This document shows, piece by piece, positions 22,179 through 33,495 of a stretch of DNA of 64,000 nucleotides (within the stretch, counting starts at the first letter, position 1; each line of letters starts with the position of its first letter). Both the position numbers and the translations under genes were made by a program. The notes under the pieces were generated by a model that saw only the letters and a list, made by a program, of their open reading frames with translations, was not told the origin of the DNA and searched no databases. The DNA lies in contig OZ024808.1 in NCBI GenBank assembly GCA_964017045.1, positions 5,163,284 through 5,227,283 of the forward strand, in the 5' to 3' direction. Source of the DNA: Omphiscola glabra (taxonomy: Eukaryota > Mollusca > Gastropoda > Lymnaeidae).

Positions 22179-22761
22179 CACACCATTCCTTGGCACACCA
22201 TTCCTCGGCACACCATTCCTTGGCACACCATTCCTCGGCACACCATTCCTTGGCACACCATTCCTCGGCACACCATTCCTCGGCACACCATTCCTTGGCA
22301 CACCATTCCTCGGCACACCATTCCTTGGCACACCATTCATCGGCACACCATTCCTTGGCACACCATTCCTCGGCACACCATTCCTTGGCACACCATTCCT
22401 CGGCACACCATTCCTCGGCACATCATTCCTTGGCACATCATTCCTCGGCACACCGTTCCTTGGCACACCATTCCTGGGCACACCATTCCTCGGTACACCA
22501 TTCCTTGGCACACCATTCCTTGGCACACCATTCCTTGGCACACCATTCCTTGGCACACCATTCCTCGGCACACCATTCCTTGACACACCATTCCTTGGCA
22601 CACCATTCCTTGGCACACCATTCCTCGGCACACCATTCCTTGGCACACCATTCCTTGGCACACCATTCCTCGGCACACCATTCCTTGGCACACCATTCCT
22701 TGGCACACCATTCCTCGGCACACCATTCCTTGGCACATCATTCCTCGGCACACCATTCCTC
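22179..22761. repeat. 15-bp minisatellite, 39 copies
   Basis: Units CACCATTCCTTGGCA and CACCATTCCTCGGCA mix along 583 bp inside the receptor intron. The length is a multiple of 3 and lacks stops, so four long frames (for example TPFLG or GVPRN repeats) are open on both strands. None is a credible protein. Confidence 0.97.
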
Positions 22762-22989
22762 GCTGCTGTGAACATTTGAATTTCGGCCATTTCTAACAGA
22801 TTTCTCTTCATTCTCACTTGCGGAGCTAAAAATAAATTACAGTAATTTAAGATTTATTTATTTTAATTTTATATTCGGTGTCGGAGGGAAGGGGCGGGGG
22901 GCTGGGTGTAGGTAAAACTATAGTTCATATTATAGTCAACATACGCGCTATTATCTATCCGACATTTATATAGTGTGTATGGATCCTAC

Positions 22990-23395
22990 ATAATAATAAT
23001 AATAATAATAATAAAGTTCATTTGAAAAATCACGCTTCATCCCCAAAGGCTCGAAGTGCGGTACAAAAACTAAGCAGGGAGATAATAACAAGCTGGAAAA
23101 GATTGTAGACATCATCATTCCAGCAGGTGTTTTCGAAATAGATGAGTTTTTAAATTTGTTTTGAAGGACTCCAGCGTCTGGTTGTTTTTGAGAGCGTCTG
23201 GAAGGGTGTTCCAAATGGTTGGGCCAGCAAATGCGAACGTGCGCTTTCCGTAAGTTTCAAGGCGAACACGCGGTATCGAGAGTTTGCCACATATGGATTT
23301 AAATGCGAAAGGTGTGAGGGCAATCGGTGAGAGGGAAATTATTGTGAGGGAAATGATTGAGAGGGAAATGATTGAGAGGAAAATCATTTAAACCT
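22990..23395 (-). mobile_element. LINE 3' fragment, minus strand
   Basis: The minus frame ending at 23115 reads YGKRTFAFAGPTIWNTLPDA, LKNNQTLESFK and TNLKTHLFRK, the usual C-terminal end of CR1/Rex-type LINE ORF2. Downstream on the minus strand is a short 3' UTR (GAGCCTTTGGGGATGAAGCG) that ends in a TTA trinucleotide microsatellite at about 22991-23013, a typical tail. 5' truncated. The N-terminal part of the frame is a short SLSIIS-type tandem repeat rather than LINE protein. Confidence 0.8.
23330..23392. repeat. Short 16-bp tandem repeat
   Basis: Three to four copies of GAGAGGGAAATGATT and variants at the truncation edge of the LINE fragment. Confidence 0.75.
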
Positions 23396-23419
23396 ATCAG
23401 TATATAGGTATGATATGAG

Positions 23420-23640
23420 ACTTATCAGCGGGAATAAATGTGTCCTTGATAGCCTTTTAGATGTCATTCAAAGACTTGTATATGTCCTTCATAGAATCAT
23501 ATTTGTCCTTCATAGACTTTTATATGTCCTTTATAGCCTTATATATGTCCACCATAGCCTTATATATGTCCTTCGTAGACTTTGTACATATGGCCTTCAT
23601 AGATTTGTGCATATGACCTTCATAGACTTGTATATCTCGC
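23420..23640. repeat. Diverged tandem repeat, about 27-bp unit
   Basis: Roughly eight diverged copies of a unit containing TATATGTCCTTCATAGACTT. Period shifts and substitutions make copy boundaries uncertain. Confidence 0.7.
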
Positions 23641-24242
23641 CCACACTGTGAACAAACGTTACATTTCCTTTTCTAACATTGACCTTAATACCCGACATAC
23701 CACAGACAGTTGTCTCCCTTCAAAGTTCAGAAAAAAAACAATTGAGTTAACTTAAACTTCCTGAATGAAGATTAAAAAAAAAATACTCCACAAATTACTC
23801 GAATTTTAAATATGATTGCGTCAAGTCCACCAAGTCCAACATCCACACCCCCCCCCCCACTGTACACGTCACCAACAACAGATCCATTTTTTTTTTGTTT
23901 GTTTGTTTGGATGCACGGTGCTTAAGGGAAGCTTGATGGCGACAGAGCTTAATCCACAGACATCCCGCGGGCTGGACGCTATTTCGGTCATCTTCGTGGC
24001 AGGTGCGCCCAAGTCAGTTCTATAGTGGTAACAAATAATCGATAAACAATAGTAAATTATTTCTTTTTTGAAAGCTCGTGTATGTGTGTGTGTGTTTATG
24101 TGTTTATGTGTGAGTATGTGTGTGTGTGGTACATGGGGAGGGTACCCAACACTTCAGATGTACATATCTCAAATTAAACATTGCAATCAGAACTAAACGA
24201 CCCATTTAAAATGACAATGTTTGCCCTCATATTGAAAGCGTG
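23641..24242. other. Intronic spacer
   Basis: Unique sequence with a poly-C run near 23849, a GTTTGTTTG run near 23899 and a GT-rich microsatellite at about 24079-24129. No exon-like open frame with receptor sequence. Confidence 0.5.
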
Positions 24243-24574
24243 GTGATCAGTGGTGGGCAATGTGTGAAGATGTGTGGTAAGAAGTTTGTAGTGATCAGTG
24301 GTGGGCAATGTGTGAAGATGTGTGTAGTGATCAGTGGTGGGCAATGTGTGAAGATGTGTGGGAAGAAGTGTGTTGTGATCAGTGGTGGGCAATGTGTGAA
24401 GATGTGTGGTAAGAAGTGTGTAGTGATCAGTGGTGGGCAATGTGTGAAGATGTGTGGTAAGAAGTGTGTAGTGATCAGTGGTGGGCAATGTGTGAAGATG
24501 TGTGGTAAGAAGTGTGTAGTGATCAGTGGTGGGCAATGTGTGAAGATGTGTGGTAAGAATTGAGTGGTGATCAG
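24243..24574. repeat. 45-bp minisatellite, about 7 copies
   Basis: Units of GTGATCAGTGGTGGGCAATG, TGTGAAGATGTGTGGTAAGA and AGTGT. One early unit lacks about 15 bases. Long frames on both strands are artefacts of the unit length. Confidence 0.95.
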
Positions 24575-24610
24575 GAAAAGGTCGTGCGCTTGGATTGATG
24601 CGTGCAATGC

Positions 24611-24735
24611 CCACAGAAGTGGTGCTGACAGAAGTGGTGCCCACAGAAGTGGTGCTGACAGAAGTGGTGCTGACAGACGTGGTGCTCACAGAAGTGGTGC
24701 TCACAGAAGTTGTGCTCACAGAAGTGGTGCTGACT
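24611..24735. repeat. 15-bp minisatellite, 8 copies
   Basis: Units CACAGAAGTGGTGCT and GACAGAAGTGGTGCT in no strict alternation. Lies 36 bp after the preceding array. Confidence 0.94.
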
Positions 24736-24787
24736 GCAAATCTAGACGTTCATATCAGTGAAAGACTTTTGGTTATTTTGACCGAGG

Positions 24788-25030
24788 TGTAGGTCCACAT
24801 GTTTAACAGTGACAACATGACAACAAGGTATAGTTCCACATGCGTTAGTAGGACAACATGACAACAAGGTATAGTTCCACATGCGTTAGTAGGACAACAT
24901 GACAACAAGGTATAGTTCCACATGCGTTAGTAGGACAACCTGACAACAAGGTATAGTTCCACATGCGTTAGTATGACAACATGACAATGAGGTATACTTC
25001 CACATGCGTCATAGGACAACATGACAACCA
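24788..25030. repeat. 41-bp minisatellite, about 6 copies
   Basis: Units of GACAACATGACAACAAGGTA then TAGTTCCACATGCGTTAGTAG. The outer copies at both ends are more diverged than the middle ones. Confidence 0.93.
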
Positions 25031-25289
25031 TATCGCTCCATTTTGCACTCATATGATGCAGATCTGAAATTTATGCATCCGCCTGCAGTCCGAGAGATTG
25101 TTGACTAGCTCGTTTAATAAAAGTGCGCACTGCCGTGGATGTCCTAGAATGTCTTAGAGGCACATCTTCTATAAATAAACAAGTCGATTAATTACTTGTG
25201 TTCACCACGGGGACTGCCACATATGAATTAGTGAGAATATTTAAGGGAGCTGTGTGTGTGTGTCTTGATGAGATGTGTGTGTTGTTGTC

Positions 25290-25398
25290 TCGGTGGGTAG
25301 ATGAGTGTGTGTCTCGGTGAGTAGATGAGTGTGTGTACTGGTGAGTAGATGAGTGTATGTACTTGTGAGTAGATGAGTGGGTGTACTGGTAAGTAGAA
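25290..25398. repeat. 24-bp minisatellite, about 4-5 copies
   Basis: Units containing GTGAGTAGATGAGTGTGTGT then ACTG, preceded by a GT microsatellite at 25250-25263. Confidence 0.9.
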
Positions 25399-25411
25399 AG
25401 TTTTAGATTGA

Positions 25412-25500
25412 AGGGTCACTAATAAGAGGGTCACTAATAAGAGGGTCACAAATAAGAGGGTCACTAATAAGAGGGTCACTAATAAGAGGGTCACTAATCA
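25412..25500. repeat. 15-bp minisatellite, 6 copies
   Basis: Units of GGGTCACTAATAAGA with one acaaataag variant. Confidence 0.93.
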
Positions 25501-25573
25501 GACATGTTCATTCATTGGTCAAGCAATATCGACTGTGCTTCAAGCTTTCTTTTGTCCTGAGATGTCAACCAAT

Positions 25574-25699
25574 CAATTTTAAACACCGGTACTGTAAGCA
25601 ATCTAAACACCGGTACTGTAAGCAATCTAAACACCGGTACTGTAAGCAATCTAAACACCGGTACTGTAAGCAATCTAAACACCGGGACTGTAAGCAATT
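25574..25699. repeat. 24-bp minisatellite, 5 copies
   Basis: Units of TAAACACCGGTACTGTAAGC then AATC. The last unit has CACCGGGACTG. Confidence 0.94.
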
Positions 25700-26605
25700 A
25701 TTAGTGTTGAAACAAAATGAAATCTAATGGAAACAATATATAAGGAAAAAAAGGGGGGGGGGGGGCGTTAAAAAAACAATTGTTGCCCGAAACATTTTTT
25801 CTTCACTGATCTCCGTTGTTATTTTGTTTATTGAGTGGTGTGTCTCTCAACTCTTATAGCTAGTGTGTCGTTAGTGAGACGTTCAATGAGATATAGTTGT
25901 AAACCGTAACTCTAGAATGACGCAACGACATCCGCATTGTTCTAAACCACCTAAAACTTCGTCTCGGGCATCCCAGCACCAGGGCGAACAAGGAAAAGAC
26001 AAATCCCGGTGATTGCCCTTGTCGAGTTGCGTCCCTTCATATTTTTTTAAACATTTATTTCCCTTTGGAACACCCCCACCCCCCACTTCTTTGACGTTAG
26101 AATCCACACAAGACCAGTCCAGACTTGACTTGATGGACAAGACCATACAGTCACCGGCAGGTGGCCGGGATAATCTTCCTTCCAGATCCTAAAAAGGACG
26201 AGTGCGTGCTCTGCACGAGCCCCACGTCGATGACGCTGGTAAAAAGCTCACAGTGAACGCCCTTTGCTAACCAAAGTCTCAGTTGTTTTAGAACCTCTTA
26301 GGGAGAACATTTACTACAACGGATGTTGGCTTTAGGGCTTGTCATATGTTCAGTTGATTGTAGTTTCTACAAGTGATAACAATGGCTGCGTCAGACTGTA
26401 TACCTGCCATTAGCTTCTAAATGTGACTTTATTTACATACAAACTCTAGCCATTTTAATACTGCGTTTTTGAGACATTGGATGCAATGTAAAGGTTCATA
26501 TTAATTTTTACATCATTTTTTACGTGGTCCTCAAAAATAAAGTTATGTCATTGGCAGAAAGTGGTTCTCGATTGGATTTAAATAAGGCTTGTTTCCTTTG
26601 AACCA
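25700..26605. other. Intronic spacer, no exon recognised
   Basis: Contains a G run near 25756 and C-rich tracts near 26073-26090. A short minus-strand frame (25883-26146) has no recognisable domain. Confidence 0.5.
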
Positions 26606-26789
26606 GAAGTCGATTTCCGGACTGTTGATTGGTCAGAAGTCAGTGGCATTCTAGTCGATGTCCGGACTGTTGGTTGGTCAGAAGTCAGTGGCATTCTAGT
26701 CGATGTCCGGATTGTTGGTTGGTCAGAAGTAATTGGCATTCTAGTCGATGTCCGGACTGTTGGTTGGTCAGAACTCAGTGGCATTCTAA
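26606..26789. repeat. 45-bp minisatellite, 4 copies
   Basis: Units of GTCGATGTCCGGACTGTTGG then TTGGTCAGAAGTCAGTGGCAT. Located 176 bp upstream of the exon 1b start codon, hence possibly inside its promoter or 5' untranslated region. Confidence 0.94.
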
Positions 26790-26965
26790 CAACGATACAG
26801 CGAGGCTTAAACATCCAGTAGAGCATAACTCATTCAAGATGAAAACTTTGGAAATCGTTTATTGTTAAACATGGGTTGTATACTATGTCCTTGCAATGTA
26901 ACTCCCGTATATCTTGTAACTAGGTCCAGGGATTGTAACTCAGCCTAGGAACTTTAACTCCGTGT

Positions 26966-27560
26966 ATGGACTGTAGTTCCGCTCACGTCAGGATGTTTAC
27001 CCACACTACGCCTGGGGGTATCAACGTCACACTCCTCACACACGTGAGTTACCTCACACTCGGGACATTCACTCCTGAGGCTCTCATTTCTGGTACTCGA
27101 CTCGCCTACGGACAGGACACAAGCCTGACCGCTACCCCAAGCCTGACCGCGACCCTAAGTCCGTCTGCTTTGGTTAACACGACCACTGTCGCTGGGAAGT
27201 CCACGTTACCGTACAACGATGACGGAAGCATTGACGCATTAGTTTATCTGGACAACTTAGATGAGTTTGTGTTCGTACCGGATGATGACAGGAACATCAG
27301 TGACATCGATGATTTGACCCCTGACCTCGTCCCCACGGGGCGTGTCGCCGAACTGTCGTTCTTCACCCTCCTCTTCGTGGTGGGGCTTTTTGGAAATGCC
27401 CTTGTCGTGTACACTGTGGTACGTTACGTCACCATGCGAAAGGTGACCTATCTGTATCTGCTGAACCTCTCAGTGGCGGATATTCTCTACCTGGTGTTCT
27501 GCCTCCCCGTCTTGAGCGCCAGCCACACGTTAATTGAGTGGCCGTTTGGGGGAGCGTTTT
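26966..27560 (+). CDS. Peptide-type class A GPCR, alternative first coding exon 1b (N-terminus, TM1, TM2)
   Basis: Encodes residues 1-198 plus one base of codon 199. The start chosen is the first ATG after an in-frame stop at 26936; ATG at 26993 is an alternative. The N-terminus has several possible N-glycosylation sites (NVT, NTT, NIS) and an acidic YNDDGSID / FVPDDD region that aligns with YNEDGYIVD / FIPD of exon 1a. TM1 contains GNALVV; TM2 reads YLLNLSVADILYLVFC with the canonical D2.50 (Asp172); loop 1 has WPFG. The donor GTAAGT at 27561 is identical to that of exon 1a and in the same phase, so both join exon 2 to complete the TM3 cysteine. TM2 and WPFG resemble allatostatin-A/galanin-type receptors. 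The spliced isoform would be 704 residues. Confidence 0.88.
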
Positions 27561-27610
27561 GTAAGTTTTTTTTTTTTTGTAAGTTAGTAAAACGATCATT
27601 TTAAAAGGGA

Positions 27611-27856
27611 CAGCCTATCACAGCCTATCACAGCCTATCACAGCCTATCACAGCCTATCACAGCCTATCACAGCCTATCACAGCCTATCACAGCCTATCA
27701 CATCCTATCACAGCCTATCACATCCTATCACAGCCTATCACATCCTATCACAGCCTATCACAGCCTATCACAGCCTATCACAGCCTATCACATCCTATCA
27801 CAGCCTATCACAGCCTATCACATCCTATCACAGCCTATCACATCCTATCACATCCT
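27611..27856. repeat. 10-bp minisatellite, about 24 copies
   Basis: Units of CAGCCTATCA with CATCCTATCA variants that become more frequent to the right. Starts only 51 bp after the exon 1b donor. Confidence 0.97.
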
Positions 27857-27945
27857 CTTTGACTATTTAGGAATTTTAAAAATATTTATAATTTAACCCC
27901 CAAAATCCCCCCCCCCCCCCAAAAAAAAATAAGCTCTTCTTTGCA

Positions 27946-28507
27946 ATTAAGTCAACTTAGATCAGGCCAAGGATAATGTTATTAAGTCAACTTAGATCAG
28001 GCCAAGGATAATGTTATTAAGTCAACTTAGATCAGGCCAAGGATAATGTTATTAAGTCAACTTAGATCAGGCCAAGGATAATGTTATTAAGTCAACTTAG
28101 ATCAGGCCAAGGATAATGTTATTAAGTCAACTTAGATCAGGCCAAGGATAATGTTATTAAGTCAACTTAGATCAGGCCAGGGATAATGTTATTAAGTCAA
28201 CTTAGATCAGGCCAAGGATAATGTTATTAAGTCAACTTAGATCAGGCCAGGGATAATGTTATTAAGTCAACTTAGATCAGGCCAGGGATAATGTTATTAA
28301 GTCAACTTAGATCAGGCCAAGGATAATGTTATTAAGTCAACTTAGATCAGGCCAAGGATAATGTTATTAAGTCAACTTAGATCAGGCCAGGGATAATGTT
28401 ATTAAGTCAACTTAGATCAGGCCAAGGATAATGTTATTAAGTCAACTTAGATCAGGCCAGGGATAATGTTATTAAGTCAACTTAGATCAGGCCAGGGATA
28501 ATGTTAT
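27946..28507. repeat. 35-bp minisatellite, 16 copies
   Basis: Units of ATTAAGTCAACTTAGATCAG then GCCAAGGATAATGTT, differing only as CCAAGG or CCAGGG. A mixed variant order suggests repeated unequal exchange. Confidence 0.97.
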
Positions 28508-28649
28508 CTTAGTTGTTGTTTTTTTTCCCCAAATTTTTTAAATAAAATTTTTAAAACGAATCTTTTGCATCTTGACCCGTACACTGATGTCACGTGTTCT
28601 CTATAGTAAGTAGAAATGTAATATTTATTTTTTTAATCATTTTTCATTA

Positions 28650-28895
28650 CACTTGCATTAAACACTTGCATTAAACACTTGCATTAAACACTTGCATTAA
28701 ACACTTGAATTAAGCACTTGCATTAAACACTTGCATTAAACACTTGCATTAAACACTTGCATTAAACACTTGCATTAAACACTGCATTAAACACTTGCAT
28801 TAAACACTTGCATTAAACACTTGCATTAAACACTTGCATTAAACACTTGCATTAAACACTTGCATTAAACACTTGCATTAAACACTTGCATTAAA
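28650..28895. repeat. 13-bp minisatellite, 19 copies
   Basis: Units of CACTTGCATTAAA with one gaattaag variant and one deleted base. Ends precisely at the start of the next hAT-like terminus. Confidence 0.96.
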
Positions 28896-28896
28896 G

Positions 28897-28975
28897 CAGA
28901 GGTCACAAACTCAAATTATCCGGGGGCCGGATCAGGCACAGCTGCGGGGGGGGGGGGCACTCCCGGGGCAAAATG
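28897..28975 (+). mobile_element. Left end of a CAAACTC-ended hAT element
   Basis: CAGAGGTCACAAACTCAAAT then TATCCGGGGGCCGG resembles the complement of the right terminus of the hAT at 18388-19318. A G homopolymer follows at about 28945. No matching right end was found, so only the terminus is called. Confidence 0.5.
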
Positions 28976-31017
28976 TGTACAACAATATAAAGATTTTACA
29001 AATATTAAAACCGACTAAAGTGTCTTTTTTTAACAGTATTAAAAAGATTAATATCTGGTGTCTATAACCGATTACAATAATGGAATCTATGAATATCGCT
29101 ACGCCAGATATATTTGATGATCTATATATTTAAGGTAATCTTTTTAAGGACACATAGTATTCGATTATAAATATCGTACTGGCCGCTGTAGATTATTAGC
29201 TGATGCTTTACTTCCCGTAGTTCGCACATATCGGTATTTTTATTTACTTATTTTATGCAACTTCACAAGTTTAAAGATTAAAATAACACTGTATTTAATT
29301 ATCTTTACATCCATATAAAGGTCTACAATTGTAATAATAGTTCTTGCTAAGTATCAAACAATCTATTTTCAAATTCTATTTCATCATAAAACCATGACTT
29401 TTAAGGTAGGGGTAGATGTTAATTATACATTGTGTTTTGAGTTATAGAAAAGGGAAATTAAAAAAAAAAAATATATATAATTTTTTTTTTTAATTAAGAA
29501 TTTAACGGGCACATACAAAAAATGCACTGTTCATCTATTATTATATCGAAAGCGTTAAGTTTTCCATTACTGTGCTGGTGTTGTAACAATGTGTCCTGAA
29601 AAGCATAGGTTAAAAAAATACGTAACATATATTTATTATGCCCCACCTATTTGCAAGGATTTGTTTAAAAATAAATATTTTTTCAAGATAGGAATCTATC
29701 AGAAAGCAGACAACAAAATTATAATAATAATAAATCTAATAAATACAAGGGAAGATAATTGTAAACTAGCATTTCCATTATCATGTCAATTCTTTTAAAA
29801 AACTTTGTGTTACCAGTTTTACAAAATAATTCCTACTTCTTATTTGTTCAATTTAAAACAAATTCGGTGGATTTGGTTTTTACAAAATAGTGTTTTAAAG
29901 TATATCTAAGAAGCAATTTGTAATTTATCTGAAAAATGTTATAGTATTTTGAAATTACAAATAAACATTTCAATCAACTGAATATTGGGAAATATATACT
30001 TTATTTGCATACGATTTCCTTTAGATAAAATCACACATTAATAAATATATAATGTCTTGTGTAACCAACTCATGTCTTCTTAAAATAGTTATGCCGTTCA
30101 TATACGATTTATAAAAATGACCAGTTTTCTAAACCCATAAAAATGTATAGACCTTTCTAATTACCAGTCGCTTGTAAAATATTTTGACTCTGGTAAAATT
30201 TGGAAATATTTTGAAAAGATAGTCTAATTATTATAAGTAAGTTGTTTGGGTTTTTGTTCCATTTGCGTTCAGCATGTAAAATAATGTTTGGGGTGCTTTT
30301 TAGTGATGTGACCTTTTTAAATTATTTTTGTTTAGTTTTTGTTGAAAATTCATTTATTAATTAAGTAGTCCCCCCCCCCCCCCCAAATAATATAAATAAA
30401 AAATACATCCATTTTACTATTTTTAGTATTATACAACTATTTTTTATGTGTGCATAGCTCAAGCAGTTTTCCGTTTTGCTCACCCCTCCCCCCCCCCCCC
30501 CCACCTTTCTTTGTATTTTCCAACCTGCATTGAAAATAACCTCATCACATCTTTAAACCCTTAAAATATCCGAGGCACCCTGCAGTCGTAAGGGTTGCTG
30601 GGCGCACACGATGGTTCTCAGGTTATGTGATACCTAAATTTTTTATACTAGGATATCTTCCTTTGCTCTCCAATTAGGTGTAGAATGTTGCAAAACTAAA
30701 TGCAGATATGTGATAAAATGCAGTCTTGTATTTTTAATTTATCGAAAAATTCTGGGGACTATAAAGTTTTAAGGGGCGAGAATAATCTAGGACACAACTA
30801 GAATGAATATATTTTACGTCCCACTGGTGCGGAATTTAAGATGTCTTTCATCATTACTATGGCTAATTTTGGCACTTCCCACCCGAAGGTTTAAATGAAA
30901 CCTCAAAATTGTTTGAGAGAAACAACAAATTCAAGTATGTGCCAAAATGCACCCATGTACTTTGAGTTTGCCAGACTGTCTATAGCACCCTTTTTAGACC
31001 CCCTCCCCCCCTGTCAC
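28976..31017. other. Long AT-rich intronic region without features
   Basis: About 2 kb, strongly A/T rich, with poly-C runs near 30370 and 30489. Short frames (for example 29589-29798) are lysine/isoleucine/asparagine-rich and look like chance. I see no receptor-like exon, element end or array. Confidence 0.55.
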
Positions 31018-31080
31018 GAATAAGTAAAAGTCTAATAAGTTTAAGTCTAATAAGTCTATATAAGTCTAATAAGTTTTTAA
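31018..31080. repeat. Short tandem repeat TCTAATAAGT
   Basis: Four imperfect copies of AAGTCTAATAAGTTTA-type segments. Confidence 0.7.
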
Positions 31081-31560
31081 GGGATTGAAGCTATCTCCAG
31101 TTGCGATCTCGCAGCTACTGACCAATGAGAGAATGAAAGGTCGGAGTCCATACACTAATAGCTTACAATCTCCGTCTGCACATTCCGAGTATGAAAACAA
31201 CTTCACGGAAACAACTCTCTCTGGAATTCATTGCCGGCCACCCAGTCTTCTCCCATTGTCACCCTTTGACTAGATCGTCTTTCCGTGCCCACATCAGGCG
31301 GGCGCAATACAAAGCCCCACCCAGCGGGCGTCCTTTATTGTCCTCCCTCGGTCACTGGATCACGGTGACAAGTAAAGTCAGGTCAGGTTGGGCGCCGCAC
31401 CCTCTTGTGTCCGGGTATTGACCTCCACGGAGGCAATGGAACCGGAATGGAGGAAAACAACATACGCTTTGTGACCTATGGAGTTGTTGTTTAATTTTTT
31501 TGATCATCATTTTTATTTTCTTTGTTAACATTTTGTTAGAGATTTTAGGCTGGTTTCCAA
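31081..31560. other. Intronic spacer
   Basis: Moderately GC-rich unique sequence with two short overlapping frames on the + strand (31085-31273, 31191-31421). Neither has a recognisable domain. Confidence 0.45.
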
Positions 31561-31640
31561 CAATTGAGTAAGTTCAACAAACATTGAGTAAGTTCAACAA
31601 ACATTGAGTAAGTTCAACAAACATTGAGTAAGTTCAACCA
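31561..31640. repeat. 20-bp minisatellite, 4 copies
   Basis: Units of AACATTGAGTAAGTTCAACA, nearly identical. Confidence 0.93.
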
Positions 31641-31675
31641 ATTTATTTTTTTAGAATATGTGTTCCAACTGAACA

Positions 31676-31900
31676 ATCTCAAATTGACCAATGTCCCACT
31701 GACCAATGCCCAAATGACTAATGTCCGACTGACAAAGTCCAACTGACCAATGTCCCGCTGAATAATGTCCAACTGACCAATATCCAACTGAACAATGTCC
31801 AACTGAACAATGTCCCGCTGAACAATGTCCAACTGACTAATGTCCAACTGACCAATGTTCCGCTGAAAAATGTCCAACTGACCAATGTCCAACTGACAAA
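31676..31900. repeat. 15-bp minisatellite, about 15 copies
   Basis: Diverged units of CTGACCAATGTCCAA with aacaatgtcc, gctgaa and actaatg variants. More degenerate than its neighbours. Confidence 0.93.
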
Positions 31901-31921
31901 TGGGGGTGGGGGCCTCAATAC

Positions 31922-32229
31922 CACAGGGTGGCTCCCTACCATAGGGCGCCTTCCTACCATAGGGCGTCTCCCTACCATAGGGCGCCTCCCTACCATAAGG
32001 CGCCTCCCTACCATAGGGCGCCTCCCTACCATAGGGCGCCTTCCTACCATAGGGCGCCTTCCTACTATAGGGCGCCTTCCTACTATAGGGCGCCTCCCTA
32101 CCATAGGGCGCCTCCCTACCATAGGGCGCCTTCCTACCATAGGGCGCCTTCCTACTATAGGGCGCCTCCCTACCATAGGGTGCCTCCCTACCATAGGGCG
32201 TCTCCCTACCATAGGGCGCCTCCCTACCC
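31922..32229. repeat. 18-bp minisatellite, 17 copies
   Basis: Units of CTACCATAGGGCGCCTCC with CCTTC, GTCTC and CTACTATAG variants. Because 18 is a multiple of 3, long GREAPY-type (minus) and YHRAP-type (plus) frames appear; these are artefacts. Confidence 0.96.
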
Positions 32230-32339
32230 ATCTTGCCGCACTCAAAGTCAAATGTGCACCAGTTTTAAAACATAATAAAAACGAAAATAAATCAATTAGT
32301 TCATAACAATGAAGCTATCATTTCATAAATGTTCCCAAT

Positions 32340-32505
32340 ATGTGGGGGCCTATGTGGGGGACCTCTGTGGGGGCCTCTGTGGGGGACCTCTGTGGGGGCC
32401 TCTGTGCGGGCCTCGGTGGGGGCCTCTATGCGGGCCTCGGTGGGGGCCTCTATGCGGGCCTCGGTGGGGGCCTCTATGCGGGCCTCGGTGGGGGCCTCTA
32501 TTCGC
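32340..32505. repeat. 24-bp G-rich minisatellite, about 7 copies
   Basis: Units of GGGGGCCTCTATGCGGGCCT then CGGT, with a left subtype GTGGGGGACCTCTGT. Strong G/C strand asymmetry. Confidence 0.94.
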
Positions 32506-33019
32506 ACGGGACATTTGCTCACAATTCAAGGGACTTATAAAAAACTACTTCCAAAAGATGATGAGTGAAATGACCAGCGTGGGAAAAAATGGCAGGTCAG
32601 CGACACCCGGGGCACTCGGCCTAGCACTTCCGGTGAAAGGTCAGGAGGGCGAGAGGCGATCCTGTAGTAAACAAGCCCTGGAATTTCATTGAGAAAACCA
32701 CGTGACACTTGTACGGTCACTCCCATGTGGAACCAACGATAAGGGCAGGTCACTCCTAGAAGTTCATTCACTTGTCTTCCGGAAGTCCTAACAAGGGCTG
32801 TTTATAGAAGGCTTGTGTGTGTGTGTGTGTGTGTGTGTGAGGAAAAAAAGCGGGGGTGGGCGGGGGTTATCACAGCGTAGATATCTTAAATATTTTAAAG
32901 TAGTGCTTTAACCCCCCCCCCCCACAATATTTTAAAGTAGTGCTTTTACACCCCTCCCCCCAAAATATTTTAGGTTCAGTTCTGTTCTTTGATGAAACAT
33001 TTTCATATTTCTTTTGTGA
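32506..33019. other. Intronic spacer with GT microsatellite and a duplicated segment
   Basis: A GT dinucleotide run lies at about 32814-32839. A segment of about 45 bp (AATATTTTAAAGTAGTGCTT plus a poly-C tract) is repeated at about 32887 and 32926. No gene recognised. Confidence 0.55.
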
Positions 33020-33343
33020 CACAGAAGTCATGATCAGTGGCGTAGACACAGCTGTCACGATCAGGGGCGTAGGCACAGCTGTCACGATCAGTGGCGTAGA
33101 CACAGCTGTCACGATCAGTGGTGTAGACACAGCTGTAATGATCAGGGGCGTAGACACAGCTGTCACGAACAGTGGCGTAGACACAGCTGTCACGATCAGG
33201 GGCGTAGACACAGCTATCACGATCAGTGGCGTAGACACAGCTGTCACGATCAGGGGCGTAGACACAGCTATCACGATCAGTGGCGTAAACACAGCTGTCA
33301 CGATCAGGGGCGTAGACACAGCACATTCACGATCAGCGGCGCA
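33020..33343. repeat. 27-bp minisatellite, 12 copies, resembling a MITE end
   Basis: Units of ATCAGTGGCGTAGACACAGC then TGTCACG. CAGTGGCGTAG/CAGGGGCGTAG in each unit matches the inverted terminus of the MITE family at 49295-49468. Units with AGTGG and AGGGG partly alternate, giving a 54-bp dimer in the right half. Confidence 0.95.
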
Positions 33344-33461
33344 GTAATAGTCGGTTCCAGGAACAACTATTTTTCTTGATATGGAAGGGTGGCAGTTTCA
33401 GCCAACTGCAGAGACTTTTTCGTGGAAGGTGTGGCAAAACCTCGGATGGTCCTAACACTAA

Positions 33462-33495
33462 TTACTGGGTGGCCGAGCGGTCTAAAGACAATGTA
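33462..33495 (+). mobile_element. tRNA-like SINE head fragment
   Basis: CTGGGTGGCCGAGCGGTCTA carries a class II tRNA A-box (TGGCCGAGCGG), closely similar to the SINE head near 5250. No B box follows; the sequence runs straight into a 31-bp minisatellite. Confidence 0.5.

Noticed and set aside
22000..22817. Four overlapping long frames (TPFLG, VPRNG, HHSLA and CQGMV repeats)
   Set aside because: All are readings of the same 15-bp minisatellite inside the receptor intron.
24079..24129. GT-rich stretch as regulatory element
   Set aside because: Simple microsatellite-like composition; nothing specific.
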